Assembly: GCF_004361855.1 (NCBI RefSeq)
Contig: NZ_SNWQ01000035.1
Location: 25,214-68,245 of the forward strand
Source of the DNA: Kribbella caucasensis
GTDB lineage: Bacteria; Actinomycetota; Actinomycetes; Propionibacteriales; Kribbellaceae
DNA: 43,032 nucleotides
Direction of reading: 5' to 3'
This document shows positions 15,337 through 23,711 of this stretch, piece after piece. A program made the position numbers and the translations under genes. The number at the start of each line of letters is the position of its first letter. Position 1 is the stretch's first letter. The notes below the pieces were generated by a model. That model was not told the origin of the DNA. It ran no database searches and saw only the letters and a program-made list of their open reading frames with translations.

Positions 15337-16351
15337 GGGAGCCTCGCTTCTTCAGCCGCGCGGCGACCCGGGCCGCGACCAGCCGATCGGCGCCGATGGC
15401 GAGCAGGATCAGACCGCCGACGATCGCCTGCTGCCAGAACTGGTTGATCTCCAGCACCGCGAGCGCACTGCCGATCGTGGTCAGCAGCAGCGCGCCGAGG
15501 GCCGCGCCCCAAACCGTTCCGCTGCCGCCGAACACCGCCACCCCACCGACCACCACGGCAGCGACGACGTTCAGCTCGTACCCCGTCCCCGCGGCCGCGT
15601 CGATGGTGCCGAACCGGGCGGCGAACAACACGCCCGCGAGTCCGGCGAGGGCGCCGCTGACCAGGAACGCCCCGATCGCGCGACGCCCGACCGCGATCCC
15701 GGCGAGCTTGGCCGCCTGCGGGCTGGACCCCATCGCGTAGAGCTCACGGCCGACGCGGTAGTTGCGCAGGACGATCCCGGTGACGACCAGGACGAGGAGC
15801 GCGATCAGGACGAGGTACGGGATCCCCAGCAGGGTGGCGTTGCCGAACTCGAGGAATCCGGCCGGCAACTCGTCGGCGTTGATCTGCTGGCCGCCGGCCC
15901 AGAAGTAGGTGATGCCGCGGACGACATACAAGGTGCCGAGGGTGACGACGAGGGCGGGGACGTTCCCGTACCGAACCAATACGCCGTTGACGCTGCCGCA
16001 GATCGCGCCGACGGTGGCTCCGATCAGCAGCGCGAATACGACCGGCAGCCCGGGATTGTCACGCAGCAGTGTGCCGACGGTGAACGCGCTCAGGCCGAGC
16101 ACCGATCCCACCGACAGGTCGATGTTCCGGGTGATCACGACCACGGCCTGGCCGACCGCCAGAACGGCCAGGATCGCGGTACCGAGCAGGATGTCGCGGA
16201 TGCTCTGACCGGACAGGAATCGCGGGTTCGAGATCGCGGTCACCGCGACCAGCAGGGCGAGGGCGAGCACGATGCCCAGCTCACGGGCCCGCAGCACCAG
16301 GTCGAGGGACGACCTGCGCGCGGTCACCCCGGGCAGCCCGACGGCCGTCAT
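15326..16351 (-). CDS. rhaP: Rhamnose ABC transporter permease (first)
   Basis: A 341-residue RbsC-type permease with about ten hydrophobic helices and the signature RNIDLSVGSVLGLSAFTVG (about 88-106). The ATG at 16351 overlaps the rhaT stop (ATGA) and has a strong AGGAGG site; the longer frame upstream is a shadow of rhaT. It forms the membrane heterodimer with rhaQ. Confidence 0.93.
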   Translation of the reverse strand: MTAVGLPGVTARRSSLDLVLRARELGIVLALALLVAVTAISNPRFLSGQSIRDILLGTAILAVLAVGQAVVVITRNIDLSVGSVLGLSAFTVGTLLRDNPGLPVVFALLIGATVGAICGSVNGVLVRYGNVPALVVTLGTLYVVRGITYFWAGGQQINADELPAGFLEFGNATLLGIPYLVLIALLVLVVTGIVLRNYRVGRELYAMGSSPQAAKLAGIAVGRRAIGAFLVSGALAGLAGVLFAARFGTIDAAAGTGYELNVVAAVVVGGVAVFGGSGTVWGAALGALLLTTIGSALAVLEINQFWQQAIVGGLILLAIGADRLVAARVAARLKKRGSHVS

Positions 16352-17853
16352 ACCGAGACCTCCTGACCCATCGCCGCGAACATCACCGACTCCTCGGTGG
16401 CCTTCGCCCGGTCCAGCTCGGCGACCAGCCGGCCCTCGCGCATCACCAGCACGCGATCGGCCATCCCAAGCACCTCGGGCAGCTCCGACGAGACCATCAG
16501 AACCGCCACACCTTCCGCTGCCAGGCTGGACATCAGCCGGTGCACCTCGGCCTTGGTCCCGACGTCGATCCCGCGGGTGGGCTCGTCGACGATCAGCAGC
16601 TTCGGCGCCATCGACAACCACTTGGCCAGCACGACCTTCTGCTGGTTGCCACCGGACAGCGTGCCGACCTCGTCACCGAGCCGCCCGTACTTCGTCCGCA
16701 GCCGGGCCGTCCACTCCCGGGCCGACCGCCGCTCGCTGCCGCCGGTGAGGAACCCGAGCCTGGACAGCGCGCGGGATCGCGGCAGCGTGACGTTGCGCTC
16801 GATCGAGAGGTCCATCACCAGGCCCTGCTGGCGACGGTCCTCGGGGACGAGTGCGACACCTGCTGCCATGGCGGCCCGAGGCGAGCCAGGTTTGAGAGTC
16901 CGGCCGCTGACCTTGACGGAGCCACCGTCGCGCGGGTCGACGCCGAAGATCGATTGGACCACTTCGGATCGGCCGGAGCCGACGAGTCCGGCCAGCGCGA
17001 CGATCTCGCCGGCCCGGACTTCGAAGGAGATGTCGGCAAAGACGGGATCGCGGCTCAACCCTTCGACGGACAGCACCACCACGCCTGGAGTGACGTCCTG
17101 CTTGGGGAACAGCGCGCCCAGCTCGCGGCCGACCATCCGGCGAACCATCTCGTCGACAGTCACCTCGGCGACCAGATCAGTGGAGACGTGCCGGCCGTCG
17201 CGCATGATCGTGACCCGCTCGCACAATGCGGTGATCTCCTCGAACCGGTGCGAGATGAACACCAGCGCGGCCCCGTCGTCCCGCAGCGATCTCGCCACCG
17301 CGAACAGCCGCTCCACCTCGACGCCGGTCAGCGCCGCGGTCGGCTCGTCCATCACCACGACCCGGGCGTCGGCCGACAGCGCCTTGGCGATCTCGACCAA
17401 CTGCTGGTCGGCGATCGACAACCCGCGGGCCGGCCGGTTCGGCTCGATCGACACGCCGAGCCGGGCGAACAACTGCTCCGCCCGCCGGGTCATCGCGGCC
17501 CGGTCGATGGTGTTGAAACGACCCAGTGGCTGGTGGCCCATCGCTATGTTCTCCGCGACGGTCAGATCCGGGAACAGGGCCGGCTCCTGATAGATCACCG
17601 CGATCCCGGCCGCCTTCGCGTCGGCGGGCGTCGTCAGCTCGACCGGGGTGCCGTCGAGCTCGATCGTGCCGTCGTCCGGACGGTGCACACCGGCCAGCAT
17701 CTTCACGATGGTGGACTTGCCCGCCCCGTTCTCACCGACGAGGGCGTGCGCCTCACCGCCGTACAGGTCGAAGGAAACCTCCCGAACGGCAGCCACGGCA
17801 CCGAACGACTTGGACACCTCACGGACGCACAGCACTGGAGTCTGTGTCGGCAT
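16348..17853 (-). CDS. rhaT: Sugar ABC transporter ATP-binding protein
   Basis: A 501-residue protein with two fused ABC ATPase domains, as in RbsA/AraG/MglA. Domain 1 has Walker A GENGAGKST (40-48), signature LSIADQQLVEIAKAL and Walker B VVVMDEPTAAL. Domain 2 has a degenerate Walker A (LVGSGRSEVVQ) and the signature LSGGNQQKVVLAKWL, the usual asymmetry of this group. It powers rhamnose uptake. The chosen ATG at 17853 has GGGGAGG upstream; an in-frame ATG at 17877 would add eight residues. It is the first gene of the operon, 34 bases from the operator. Confidence 0.94.
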   Translation of the reverse strand: MPTQTPVLCVREVSKSFGAVAAVREVSFDLYGGEAHALVGENGAGKSTIVKMLAGVHRPDDGTIELDGTPVELTTPADAKAAGIAVIYQEPALFPDLTVAENIAMGHQPLGRFNTIDRAAMTRRAEQLFARLGVSIEPNRPARGLSIADQQLVEIAKALSADARVVVMDEPTAALTGVEVERLFAVARSLRDDGAALVFISHRFEEITALCERVTIMRDGRHVSTDLVAEVTVDEMVRRMVGRELGALFPKQDVTPGVVVLSVEGLSRDPVFADISFEVRAGEIVALAGLVGSGRSEVVQSIFGVDPRDGGSVKVSGRTLKPGSPRAAMAAGVALVPEDRRQQGLVMDLSIERNVTLPRSRALSRLGFLTGGSERRSAREWTARLRTKYGRLGDEVGTLSGGNQQKVVLAKWLSMAPKLLIVDEPTRGIDVGTKAEVHRLMSSLAAEGVAVLMVSSELPEVLGMADRVLVMREGRLVAELDRAKATEESVMFAAMGQEVSV

Positions 17854-17886
17854 GCCCACCTCCCCTCGTCGGGCCATACTGATTGC

Positions 17887-17898
17887 TGAAAGGTTTCA
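17887..17898. promoter_or_regulatory. LacI-type operator (TGAAA-GG-TTTCA)
   Basis: A perfect palindrome TGAAA NN TTTCA lies 34 bases before the rhaT start and about 150 bases before the divergent LacI-family gene. It resembles LacI-family operators, so the adjacent regulator probably binds here to control the operon and perhaps itself. A half-site TTTCA recurs near 18030. The functional role is inferred. Confidence 0.6.
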
Positions 17899-17957
17899 AG
17901 AAGATTGCACGAAAGTAATTGCGAGCGGCTTCGCGCGTCAAGTGCTTGGACGGAAGT

Positions 17958-17998
17958 CTGTGGACAACCACAGGTGAACCTTGCGGACAACCACAGGT
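17958..17998. promoter_or_regulatory. Paired GGACAACCACAGGT repeats in the rhaT-lacI intergenic region
   Basis: The 14-base sequence occurs at 17962-17975 and 17985-17998, spaced 23 bases apart. The first copy is part of a small hairpin, CTGTGG-ACAA-CCACAG (17958-17973). The spacing of about two helical turns suggests a protein-binding pair, but the binding partner is unknown. Confidence 0.4.
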
Positions 17999-18049
17999 AG
18001 GCCGGGTACGCTTCGTCCCGCTATCACGTTTCAAACCGGGGAGGCCCGC

Positions 18050-19246
18050 GTGGCACCACCAGGCGCAGCAGGACGCGCTGGTCGCATCCCCGATCCGGCC
18101 GAACAGCCCGGGTCGGCGGCCAGGCAGCCGCGAGCCAACGCTGGGCAGGCGCGAGGCTCGGCTGGGCAGAGTAGGGCGGTTGCCGGGCGGGTGGCAGTTG
18201 GGCGAGGTCGTGGCCGGCGGGCTCGCGTCGCGGCCGGTGTGAAGGATGTAGCGGCTGCGGCCGGGGTGTCGCTGGGGACGGTCTCCAACGTGCTCAACCG
18301 GCCCGAGATGGTGAGCCCGGCGACGCGGGCCAAGGTCGAGGCCGCGATGGAGTCGCTCGGCTTCGTCCGGAACGAGTCGGCCCGTCAATTGCGCGCCGGC
18401 AGCAGCCGGATCCTCGCGTACCTGATGCTCGACGCGGGCAACCCGTTCTTCACCGACGTCGCTCGCGGGGTCGAGGAGGCCGCGTCCGAGGCCGGTCTGT
18501 CCGTGTTCCTGTGCACGAGCAACGAGAACGCCGCCCGCGAGGCCGACTACCTGGACCTGCTCGAACAGCAACGCGTGCAAGGCGTCCTGATCACCCCGAT
18601 CGACTCCGAATCGACCCGGCTGACCACTCTGCCGATGCGGGGTACGCCGGTCGTCCTGGTCGACCGTTCCATCGACGAATCACTGCACTGCTCGGTCGCG
18701 GTGGACGACGTACTCGGTGGTGAGGTCGCCCTCGCGCACCTGATCGAGCTCGGACACGAGCGGATCGCCTTCGTCGGCGGGCCGAACACGATCGGCCAGG
18801 TCACCGACCGCCTCCAGGGGGCCCGCCAGGCACTCGAGGACGCCGGACTCCCGGAGGGGAACCTGGTCGAGCTGACCACCCGAGCGTTGACGGTCGCGGA
18901 AGGCCGGGGCGCCGGGCAACGACTCGCCGGGCTGCCCGCCGACCGGCGTCCGACCGCGGCGTTCTGCGCGAACGACCTGCTGGCGCTCGGTTTGCTGCAG
19001 CAGTGCGTGAGCCTCGGCCTGCGGGTGCCGGAGGATCTCGCGATCGTCGGGTACGACGACATCGAGTTCGCCGCGGCAGCCGCGGTGCCGCTCACCTCGG
19101 TCCGGCAACCACGTCAGCTCCTCGGCCGGACCGCCGCGGAACTCCTCCTGGACGAATCCTCCAACCTCGATCACGTGCACCAACGAGTCACCTTCACCCC
19201 CGAGCTCGTCGTACGGACATCCACCCGCGGCAAGGCAGCCGGCTAG
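18050..19246 (+). CDS. LacI-family transcriptional regulator of the rha operon
   Basis: A 398-residue repressor-type regulator. The HTH (VKDVAAAAGVSLGTVSNVLN, starting near residue 64) and hinge are followed by a type I sugar-binding domain (ILAYLMLDAGNPFFTDVARG, ending GYDDIEFAAAAAVPLTSVRQP). The GTG at 18050 has GGGGAGG 5 nt upstream. This start adds about 60 basic, low-complexity residues before the HTH, unusual for the family; the GTG at 18239, right at the HTH, is the alternative but has no visible Shine-Dalgarno. It is divergent from the rha operon, and rhamnose or rhamnulose is the likely inducer. Confidence 0.9.
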   Translation: MAPPGAAGRAGRIPDPAEQPGSAARQPRANAGQARGSAGQSRAVAGRVAVGRGRGRRARVAAGVKDVAAAAGVSLGTVSNVLNRPEMVSPATRAKVEAAMESLGFVRNESARQLRAGSSRILAYLMLDAGNPFFTDVARGVEEAASEAGLSVFLCTSNENAAREADYLDLLEQQRVQGVLITPIDSESTRLTTLPMRGTPVVLVDRSIDESLHCSVAVDDVLGGEVALAHLIELGHERIAFVGGPNTIGQVTDRLQGARQALEDAGLPEGNLVELTTRALTVAEGRGAGQRLAGLPADRRPTAAFCANDLLALGLLQQCVSLGLRVPEDLAIVGYDDIEFAAAAAVPLTSVRQPRQLLGRTAAELLLDESSNLDHVHQRVTFTPELVVRTSTRGKAAG

Positions 19247-19288
19247 CCGCAGCCGCAGTACGGAACCTTCAACACCGTCCTGGGTCCG

Positions 19289-19311
19289 CGGACAGGTTGT
19301 CGACCTGTCCG
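19289..19311 (+). terminator. Hairpin terminator after lacI-type gene
   Basis: A perfect 9-bp stem CGGACAGGT/ACCTGTCCG with a 5-base loop, 42 bases after the regulator stop codon. There is no T-run, as is common in actinobacteria. Confidence 0.6.
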
Positions 19312-19388
19312 AGGTCCCCGCTTCTTGTTCAAGGCACCCAGGGCGTCCGGGATGCGGGACAAGATGTCTTGGCTGACGGGCGGGTGGG

Positions 19389-19420
19389 TTGACCTGGAGT
19401 CCACTCAAGGTCAGAGGGTC
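19389..19420 (+). promoter_or_regulatory. MerR-type promoter/operator
   Basis: A -35-like TTGACC (19389-19394) overlaps the near-perfect palindrome GACCTGGAGT-CC-ACTCAAGGTC (19391-19412), the classic layout of promoters with a long 19-bp spacer that MerR-family activators twist open. The -10 region would lie at about 19414-19419 (weak), putting the transcript start at about the ATG at 19427, so the reductase mRNA may be leaderless. No merR gene lies in the window. Confidence 0.6.
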
Positions 19421-19426
19421 AAGGGC

Positions 19427-20374
19427 ATGACTGAGTTGAGGATCGCTCTCGGAGCGATGGAGTTCGGGACCCGGATCGACGAGCAGACCTCGTTCGCGCT
19501 GCTGGACGAGTACGTCGACGCCGGCGGTGAGTGGATCGACACGGCCAACTGTTACGCGTTCTGGAAGCACGAGAGCGGACGAGGTGGTCAGAGTGAGGAA
19601 CTGCTCGGCCGGTGGTTCGCGGCCCGCCCCGGTGTTCGCGAGCGGGTCAAACTGGCCACGAAGGTCGGATGCGAACCACTGTGGCCCGGGAGCTTCCCGG
19701 AGCACACAGAGGGGCTGACCGAGCAGGCGATCGACACTGCGGTGGAGACCTCGTTGCGGCGGATGGGCGTGGACCACATCGACCTGTACTGGGCGCATCG
19801 CGACGATCTGAGTACTCCGCTGGAGGAGACGGTCGCGGCCTTCGGTAAGCACGCGGCAGCCGGGACGATCGGCCGGATCGGTCTGTCGAACTACGCACTG
19901 TGGCGAGTGGAGCGGGCACGTGGTCTGGCCGAGCAGCAGGGCGTGATGGGTCCGACGGCACTGCAGATGCGGTACTCGTACCTGCAGCCCAGACCGTTTG
20001 TCCGCGACAACGCGCACGACCACCGGTTCGGCTGGATCACCGACGAGATGCTGGACTACGCGGACCGCAACACCGAGCAGGACTTGTTCGCCTACAGCCC
20101 GCTGATGTCCGGCGGCTACGAACGCGAAGACCGCCCGTTCCACCAGGCCTTCGACCACCCCGGTACGACGCGTCGCCTGGAGGCCCTCGACAAGGTCGCC
20201 GCCGAACTCGGCGTCACCCGCAACGAGGCCGTCCTCGCCTGGCTGATCGGCGGGTCCCCCAGCATCATCCCCATCGTCGGCATGAGCACCCCCACCTATC
20301 TCCGCACCGCCCTGTCCGGCGCCCGCCTGACCCTCCCCACCACCCTCCGAGCCGAACTCGACGAACCCTGGTGA
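19427..20374 (+). CDS. Aldo/keto reductase
   Basis: A 315-residue NADPH-dependent oxidoreductase of the AKR fold. Catalytic residues appear as D-Y-K-H equivalents: GEWIDTANCYAFW (Asp and Tyr), KLATKVG (Lys) and DLYWAHRDD (His). The C-terminal cofactor segment includes IPIVGMSTPTYL. A longer frame exists, but the ATG at 19427 fits the family start (MTELRIALGAMEFGT). It has no strong Shine-Dalgarno, which agrees with a leaderless transcript from the MerR-type promoter directly upstream. MerR-controlled AKRs often answer electrophile stress; the substrate here is unknown. Confidence 0.9.
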   Translation: MTELRIALGAMEFGTRIDEQTSFALLDEYVDAGGEWIDTANCYAFWKHESGRGGQSEELLGRWFAARPGVRERVKLATKVGCEPLWPGSFPEHTEGLTEQAIDTAVETSLRRMGVDHIDLYWAHRDDLSTPLEETVAAFGKHAAAGTIGRIGLSNYALWRVERARGLAEQQGVMGPTALQMRYSYLQPRPFVRDNAHDHRFGWITDEMLDYADRNTEQDLFAYSPLMSGGYEREDRPFHQAFDHPGTTRRLEALDKVAAELGVTRNEAVLAWLIGGSPSIIPIVGMSTPTYLRTALSGARLTLPTTLRAELDEPW

Positions 20375-20417
20375 ACGAACCATCCTCGTGAGGCCGGATT
20401 CGTGACACGCTTTGGGG

Positions 20418-20969
20418 GTGGACAGGGATGGGTTCTGGGAGCTGGTGGAAGCGGCCCGGGGACAGGTTGACGACACGGTGGTGGATCCGGACGGGGTCGC
20501 CGACGCGCTGACGAAGGTGCTTGGCGGGTTGCCGGCGGACGAGATCATCGGCTTCGGCGTGCAGTTCGAGCTGTTGCAGGCACAGGCGTACCGATCGGAC
20601 CTGTGGGGCGCGGCGTACCTGATCAACGGCGGGGCGTCCGAGGATCAGTTCGACTCCTTCCGGGGCTGGCTGGTCGCGCAGGGGCGGGAGGCGTGGGAGG
20701 CCACGCTGGCCGAGCCGGACTCGCTGGCGGACGTGATCGACGAGGACCTGGACGACGAGTTCGAGGGGTTCGACGGCGAGGCGCTGCTGGCGGTCGGGCC
20801 GGAGGCGTACTCCGCGGCGGCCGGGTCCGAGGAGGACTACTGGTCGGCCGTGGACGCGGCGACGCCCGCAGCCCCGGACGTCCCGGCCGGCGAGAACTTC
20901 GACTTCGACGACGCCGGCGAGATGCACACCCGCTACCCGCGGCTCGCCATTCTCTATCTGGACAGCTGA
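20418..20969 (+). CDS. DUF4240 domain protein
   Basis: A 183-residue acidic protein. The DUF4240 pattern is visible: FWELVEAARGQ at the N-terminus, then SEDQFDSFRGWLVAQGREAWE and the acidic C-terminal part. No enzymatic motif is recognised; the family is common in actinobacteria and its function is unknown to me. The start is taken as GTG 20418 (VDRDGFW), with a TTG at 20412 as alternative. It is convergent with the gene that ends at 20977. Confidence 0.8.
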   Translation: MDRDGFWELVEAARGQVDDTVVDPDGVADALTKVLGGLPADEIIGFGVQFELLQAQAYRSDLWGAAYLINGGASEDQFDSFRGWLVAQGREAWEATLAEPDSLADVIDEDLDDEFEGFDGEALLAVGPEAYSAAAGSEEDYWSAVDAATPAAPDVPAGENFDFDDAGEMHTRYPRLAILYLDS

Positions 20970-20976
20970 CGCCTGA

Positions 20977-21663
20977 TCAGCCGGGTTCGCCGCTGAGGCG
21001 TTCGATGAAGTTGCGGAGCGTGCGGCGCCAGTTGGGGTGGTCGGCCTCGGGGTCGGCGGCGGCGAGGCTGACCAGGTGCTGAGTCATCTCGAAACCGGCG
21101 ACGGCCTCGCGCAGCAGGGTGAGCGTCTCGTCCGGCAGGCCGTCCTCGTCGTCGTGCCGGTCGGACTGGCTGACGGGATGGCTGACCCAACCGGAGCCGA
21201 AGCTGGCCGGGACCAGGATTTCGGGGACGAGGGTCTCATGCGACAGCGAGGCGAGGTCCTGGTTGCCGTTGTCGATGCTGAAGATCGTGGTGCCGCGGCG
21301 GCGGACGTCATGGATCCGCTCGAGCAGCGTGGCAGCGGGGTTCTCCTCGGCGACGACCAGCAGGGATTCGCCGCGGCCGGAGTCGCGCAGCCGGTCCAGG
21401 CCGATCGCCAGGTGAGGTGGGGCATCCGGGGGTGGGGCCCAGCGAACCAGCGACGGGCGGGCGTCCTCGACACCGGCGCGGTGGAGTTCGTCGTCCAGGT
21501 GGGCGGTGAGGTGCCACGGCTCATCCTCGGGTGGGCCGAAGAGGAGTAGTCCGCCCCGGCGCGTGGTGTACCTGCGCAGTGCGTGGGCGAACTCGGTGGT
21601 ACGGCTGCCCAGTTCGGTGCCGGTGAGCATCTCCCGGAGCAGCGACGCCTTGGTGAGGTCCAC
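20977..21663 (-). CDS. Hypothetical protein
   Basis: A 228-residue soluble protein that I do not recognise. No signal peptide, membrane segment or clear motif is seen. The body is ordinary mixed alpha/beta sequence (GGLLLFGPPEDEPWHLTAHL, then LLVVAEENPAATLLERIHDV, TTIFSIDNGNQDLASLSH). The reading frame extends far upstream over the sigma factor gene, but that part is a shadow. The GTG at 21663 (VDLTKASLL, with GGGGG upstream) is the best start. It lies 138 bases downstream of the ECF42 gene in the same orientation, separated by a short tandem repeat. Confidence 0.65.
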   Translation of the reverse strand: MDLTKASLLREMLTGTELGSRTTEFAHALRRYTTRRGGLLLFGPPEDEPWHLTAHLDDELHRAGVEDARPSLVRWAPPPDAPPHLAIGLDRLRDSGRGESLLVVAEENPAATLLERIHDVRRRGTTIFSIDNGNQDLASLSHETLVPEILVPASFGSGWVSHPVSQSDRHDDEDGLPDETLTLLREAVAGFEMTQHLVSLAAADPEADHPNWRRTLRNFIERLSGEPG

Positions 21664-21714
21664 GCCCCCAACCTGACACATCCGCCAACCCAGCGCGACT
21701 CCACCCACTACCCC

Positions 21715-21760
21715 GTACGGCGAACCCGGCGCGCCCCGTACGGCGAACCCGGCGCGCCCG
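21715..21760. repeat. 23-bp tandem repeat (2 copies)
   Basis: GTACGGCGAACCCGGCGCGCC(C/G)-type units at 21715-21737 and 21738-21760, differing only at the last base, with a third decayed partial copy (GTACGACGAACC) at 21761-21772. It lies between the sigma factor and the hypothetical protein. Confidence 0.8.
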
Positions 21761-21800
21761 GTACGACGAACCAGGGTGAGCCCGCGTCCCGTAGTACCGG

Positions 21801-23090
21801 CTAGAGCTTGTCGGCTCGGGACTTCAAGTAGTTCTGCTCCGGTACCGATGTGGTACGCCGCGCCGCCAGCATGTAGCTCGCCCGGGCGCCCTCCACGTCG
21901 CCGGACATCTCCAGCAGGTGCGCGCGGACCGCCTCCAGCCGGTGGTGGTTCTTCATCCGGCCGTCCGAGTCCAGCGGTTCGAGCAGCGCCAGTCCCTCCT
22001 TCGGACCGGTCGCCATCGCCACCGCGACGGCGTGGTTGAGCCGGACCATCGGGTTGTCCGAGATCTGCTCCAGCACCTGGTACAGCGCGACGATCTGCGC
22101 CCAGTCGGTGTCCTCGGCCCGCTCGGCCGTCCCGTGTACGGCGGCGATCGCGGCCTGCACCTGGTACGGACCGAGCTGGGTCCGGGACAGGGCATCGGTC
22201 ACCAGCGCCTCGCCTTCGACGATGGCGTCCCTGTTCCACCTCGACCGGTCCTGCTCCGCGAGCGGGATCAACGTGCCGTCCACGTCCGTCCGGGCAGGGC
22301 GGCGCGCGTCGGTCAGCAGCATCAGCGCCAGCAGCCCGGCGACTTCACCGTCATCAGGCAGGAGCCGCCGGACACCACGGACCAGTCGGATCGCCTCGGT
22401 CGTCAGCTCGGCGCTATGCAGGTTGGTCCCGGAGGAAGCGGTGTAGCCCTCGTTGAAGATCAGGTAGAGCACGTGCAGCACCGCACCCATCCGGACGTCC
22501 CGCTCGGCCTCGGGCGGCATCTCGAACGTCGAACCGGCCTGCTTGATACTCCGCTTGGCCCGGCTGATCCGCTGCGCCATGGTCGACTCTGGCACCAGGA
22601 ACGCCGCGGCGATCTGCGCCGTGGTCAGACCGCCGACCGCACGGAGGGTCAGGGCGATCTGCGAGGCCGCCGACAACGCCGGATGGCAACACAGGAAGAG
22701 AAGGGTGAGCGTGTCGTCCCGGCCGGCCGGCTCGTCGATTTCCGGGCCTGTGGCAACGAACTCCTCGGGCGCGGCCTGCAGGGCGACGTTCTCCTCGCGC
22801 TTCCGCCGGGCGGTCTCGCTGCGCAGCAGGTCGGTCAGCCGACGCGAGCCGACCCGGATCAGCCAGCCGCGCGGGTTGTCCGGCACCCCCTCCGTCGGCC
22901 ACTGCTGCGAGGCGGCCAGCAGCGCCTCCTGGACCGCCTCCTCGGCCAGGTCGAAGTGCCCGTAGTGCCGTACCAGCGCACTCAGCACCTGCGGCGCCTG
23001 CTCCCGGAGCAGCAGCTCCATGTTCATTACCTTCCCCACCCCACCGCCCCGGTCAGGATCCATCAGCTTCCCCAGGTCAGGATCGCTCAC
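21801..23090 (-). CDS. ECF42-type RNA polymerase sigma factor
   Basis: A 429-residue extracytoplasmic-function sigma factor. Region 2 is at about 30-95 (HYGHFDLAEEAVQEALLAA, GWLIRVGSRRLTDLLRSE) and region 4 at about 130-195 (TLTLLFLCCHPALSAASQIA, AAFLVPESTMAQRISRAKR). A long C-terminal helical, TPR-like extension follows (EGYTASSG, LMLLTDARRPAR, QLGPYQVQAAIAAVHG), typical of ECF42, which lacks an anti-sigma factor and may sense through this domain. The GTG start overlaps the upstream DGPF gene (GTGA); ATG 23027 or 23021 are alternatives. Such pairs are a family hallmark. Confidence 0.93.
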   Translation of the reverse strand: MSDPDLGKLMDPDRGGGVGKVMNMELLLREQAPQVLSALVRHYGHFDLAEEAVQEALLAASQQWPTEGVPDNPRGWLIRVGSRRLTDLLRSETARRKREENVALQAAPEEFVATGPEIDEPAGRDDTLTLLFLCCHPALSAASQIALTLRAVGGLTTAQIAAAFLVPESTMAQRISRAKRSIKQAGSTFEMPPEAERDVRMGAVLHVLYLIFNEGYTASSGTNLHSAELTTEAIRLVRGVRRLLPDDGEVAGLLALMLLTDARRPARTDVDGTLIPLAEQDRSRWNRDAIVEGEALVTDALSRTQLGPYQVQAAIAAVHGTAERAEDTDWAQIVALYQVLEQISDNPMVRLNHAVAVAMATGPKEGLALLEPLDSDGRMKNHHRLEAVRAHLLEMSGDVEGARASYMLAARRTTSVPEQNYLKSRADKL

Positions 23091-23461
23091 ATCTCCAGCC
23101 CGGACGTGTCCATCACCGGTCGCACCTCCACCGCGACGTACTTCGCGTCCGGCATCCGGGCCGCGTAGTCGATCGCCTGGTCGATGTCATCGCACTCCAC
23201 CAGGTAGAAGCCTGCCAGGTGTTCCTTCGCCTCGGCATAAGGCCCGTCGGTCGTGGTCCGGGAGTCGTCGTCGGCCACCGAGACGGTCCGGGTGGTGATC
23301 GGGTCCGCCAGCCCGGCCGAACTCACCAGCATCCCCTGTTCGGTCAGCTCCCGGGTCAGGTCGTGGTGCGCCCGGGCCAGGCCCTCGCGCTGCTCGGCGG
23401 ACAGGCTCGCCCAGCTCTCCGGGTTGGAGTAGATCAGCAGCATGTACTTCACGGTCACCAT
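23087..23461 (-). CDS. DGPF/YCII-domain protein, ECF42 partner
   Basis: A 124-residue small alpha/beta protein of the YCII-related (DGPF) family, with the signature TTDGPYAEAKEHLAGFYLVE. The family regularly sits beside ECF42 sigma factors; its biochemical role is not established. ATG 23461 (MVTVKYMLLIY) is taken as start; the GTG of VKYMLLIY, 9 bases later, is also possible. The stop overlaps the sigma factor start. An ECF42-like promoter lies 44-71 bases upstream. Confidence 0.9.
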   Translation of the reverse strand: MVTVKYMLLIYSNPESWASLSAEQREGLARAHHDLTRELTEQGMLVSSAGLADPITTRTVSVADDDSRTTTDGPYAEAKEHLAGFYLVECDDIDQAIDYAARMPDAKYVAVEVRPVMDTSGLEM

Positions 23462-23504
23462 CCTGACGGTCACGGAGGCCTCTGTAACCCCTCTCACCCG
23501 GTAC

Positions 23505-23532
23505 GTCGTATCCGGTGCGCCCCATCTCGACA
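23505..23532 (-). promoter_or_regulatory. ECF42-type promoter of the DGPF-sigma operon
   Basis: Read on the minus strand: TGTCGA (-35; plus 23527-23532), 18 bases, CGAC (-10; plus 23505-23508). As I recall, ECF42 target promoters have TGTCGA at -35 and a CGA/TC-type -10. The first 12 bases (TGTCGAGATGGG) and the -10 context (CGACGT) repeat at the MFS promoter at 23712. Confidence 0.7.
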
Positions 23533-23551
23533 GCCACGCGCGTACTCCCAC

Positions 23552-23686
23552 CACTCATCAAGCGCGGCCGGTGCGGACCGCCAGCCCATCACAATCGGCC
23601 GGCGGCGCGCTCCCCCACGCTCAGAACGGCCCACCAGATCGCATTGTGGTGGGCTGGCGGTCCGCCCCAGCCGAGGTTGATGAGTG
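23552..23686. repeat. Long inverted repeat (44-bp arms), MITE-like or regulatory
   Basis: Left arm 23552-23595 and right arm 23643-23686 are reverse complements, with perfect blocks CACTCATCAA (10 bp) and GCGGACCGCCAGCCCA (16 bp), a further CACAAT block, and mismatches between the blocks. The loop is 47 bases. It lies between the two divergent ECF42-type promoters. It could be a small non-autonomous element or a structural insulator. No second copy is seen in the window. Confidence 0.8.
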
Positions 23687-23711
23687 ATGCAGGTACACCT
23701 GCAGCCGGAAA

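Noticed and set aside
21801..22239. N-terminal part of the hypothetical protein gene extending over the sigma factor
   Set aside because: This part is Arg/Gly/Pro-rich shadow sequence of the sigma gene; the real start is about 21663.
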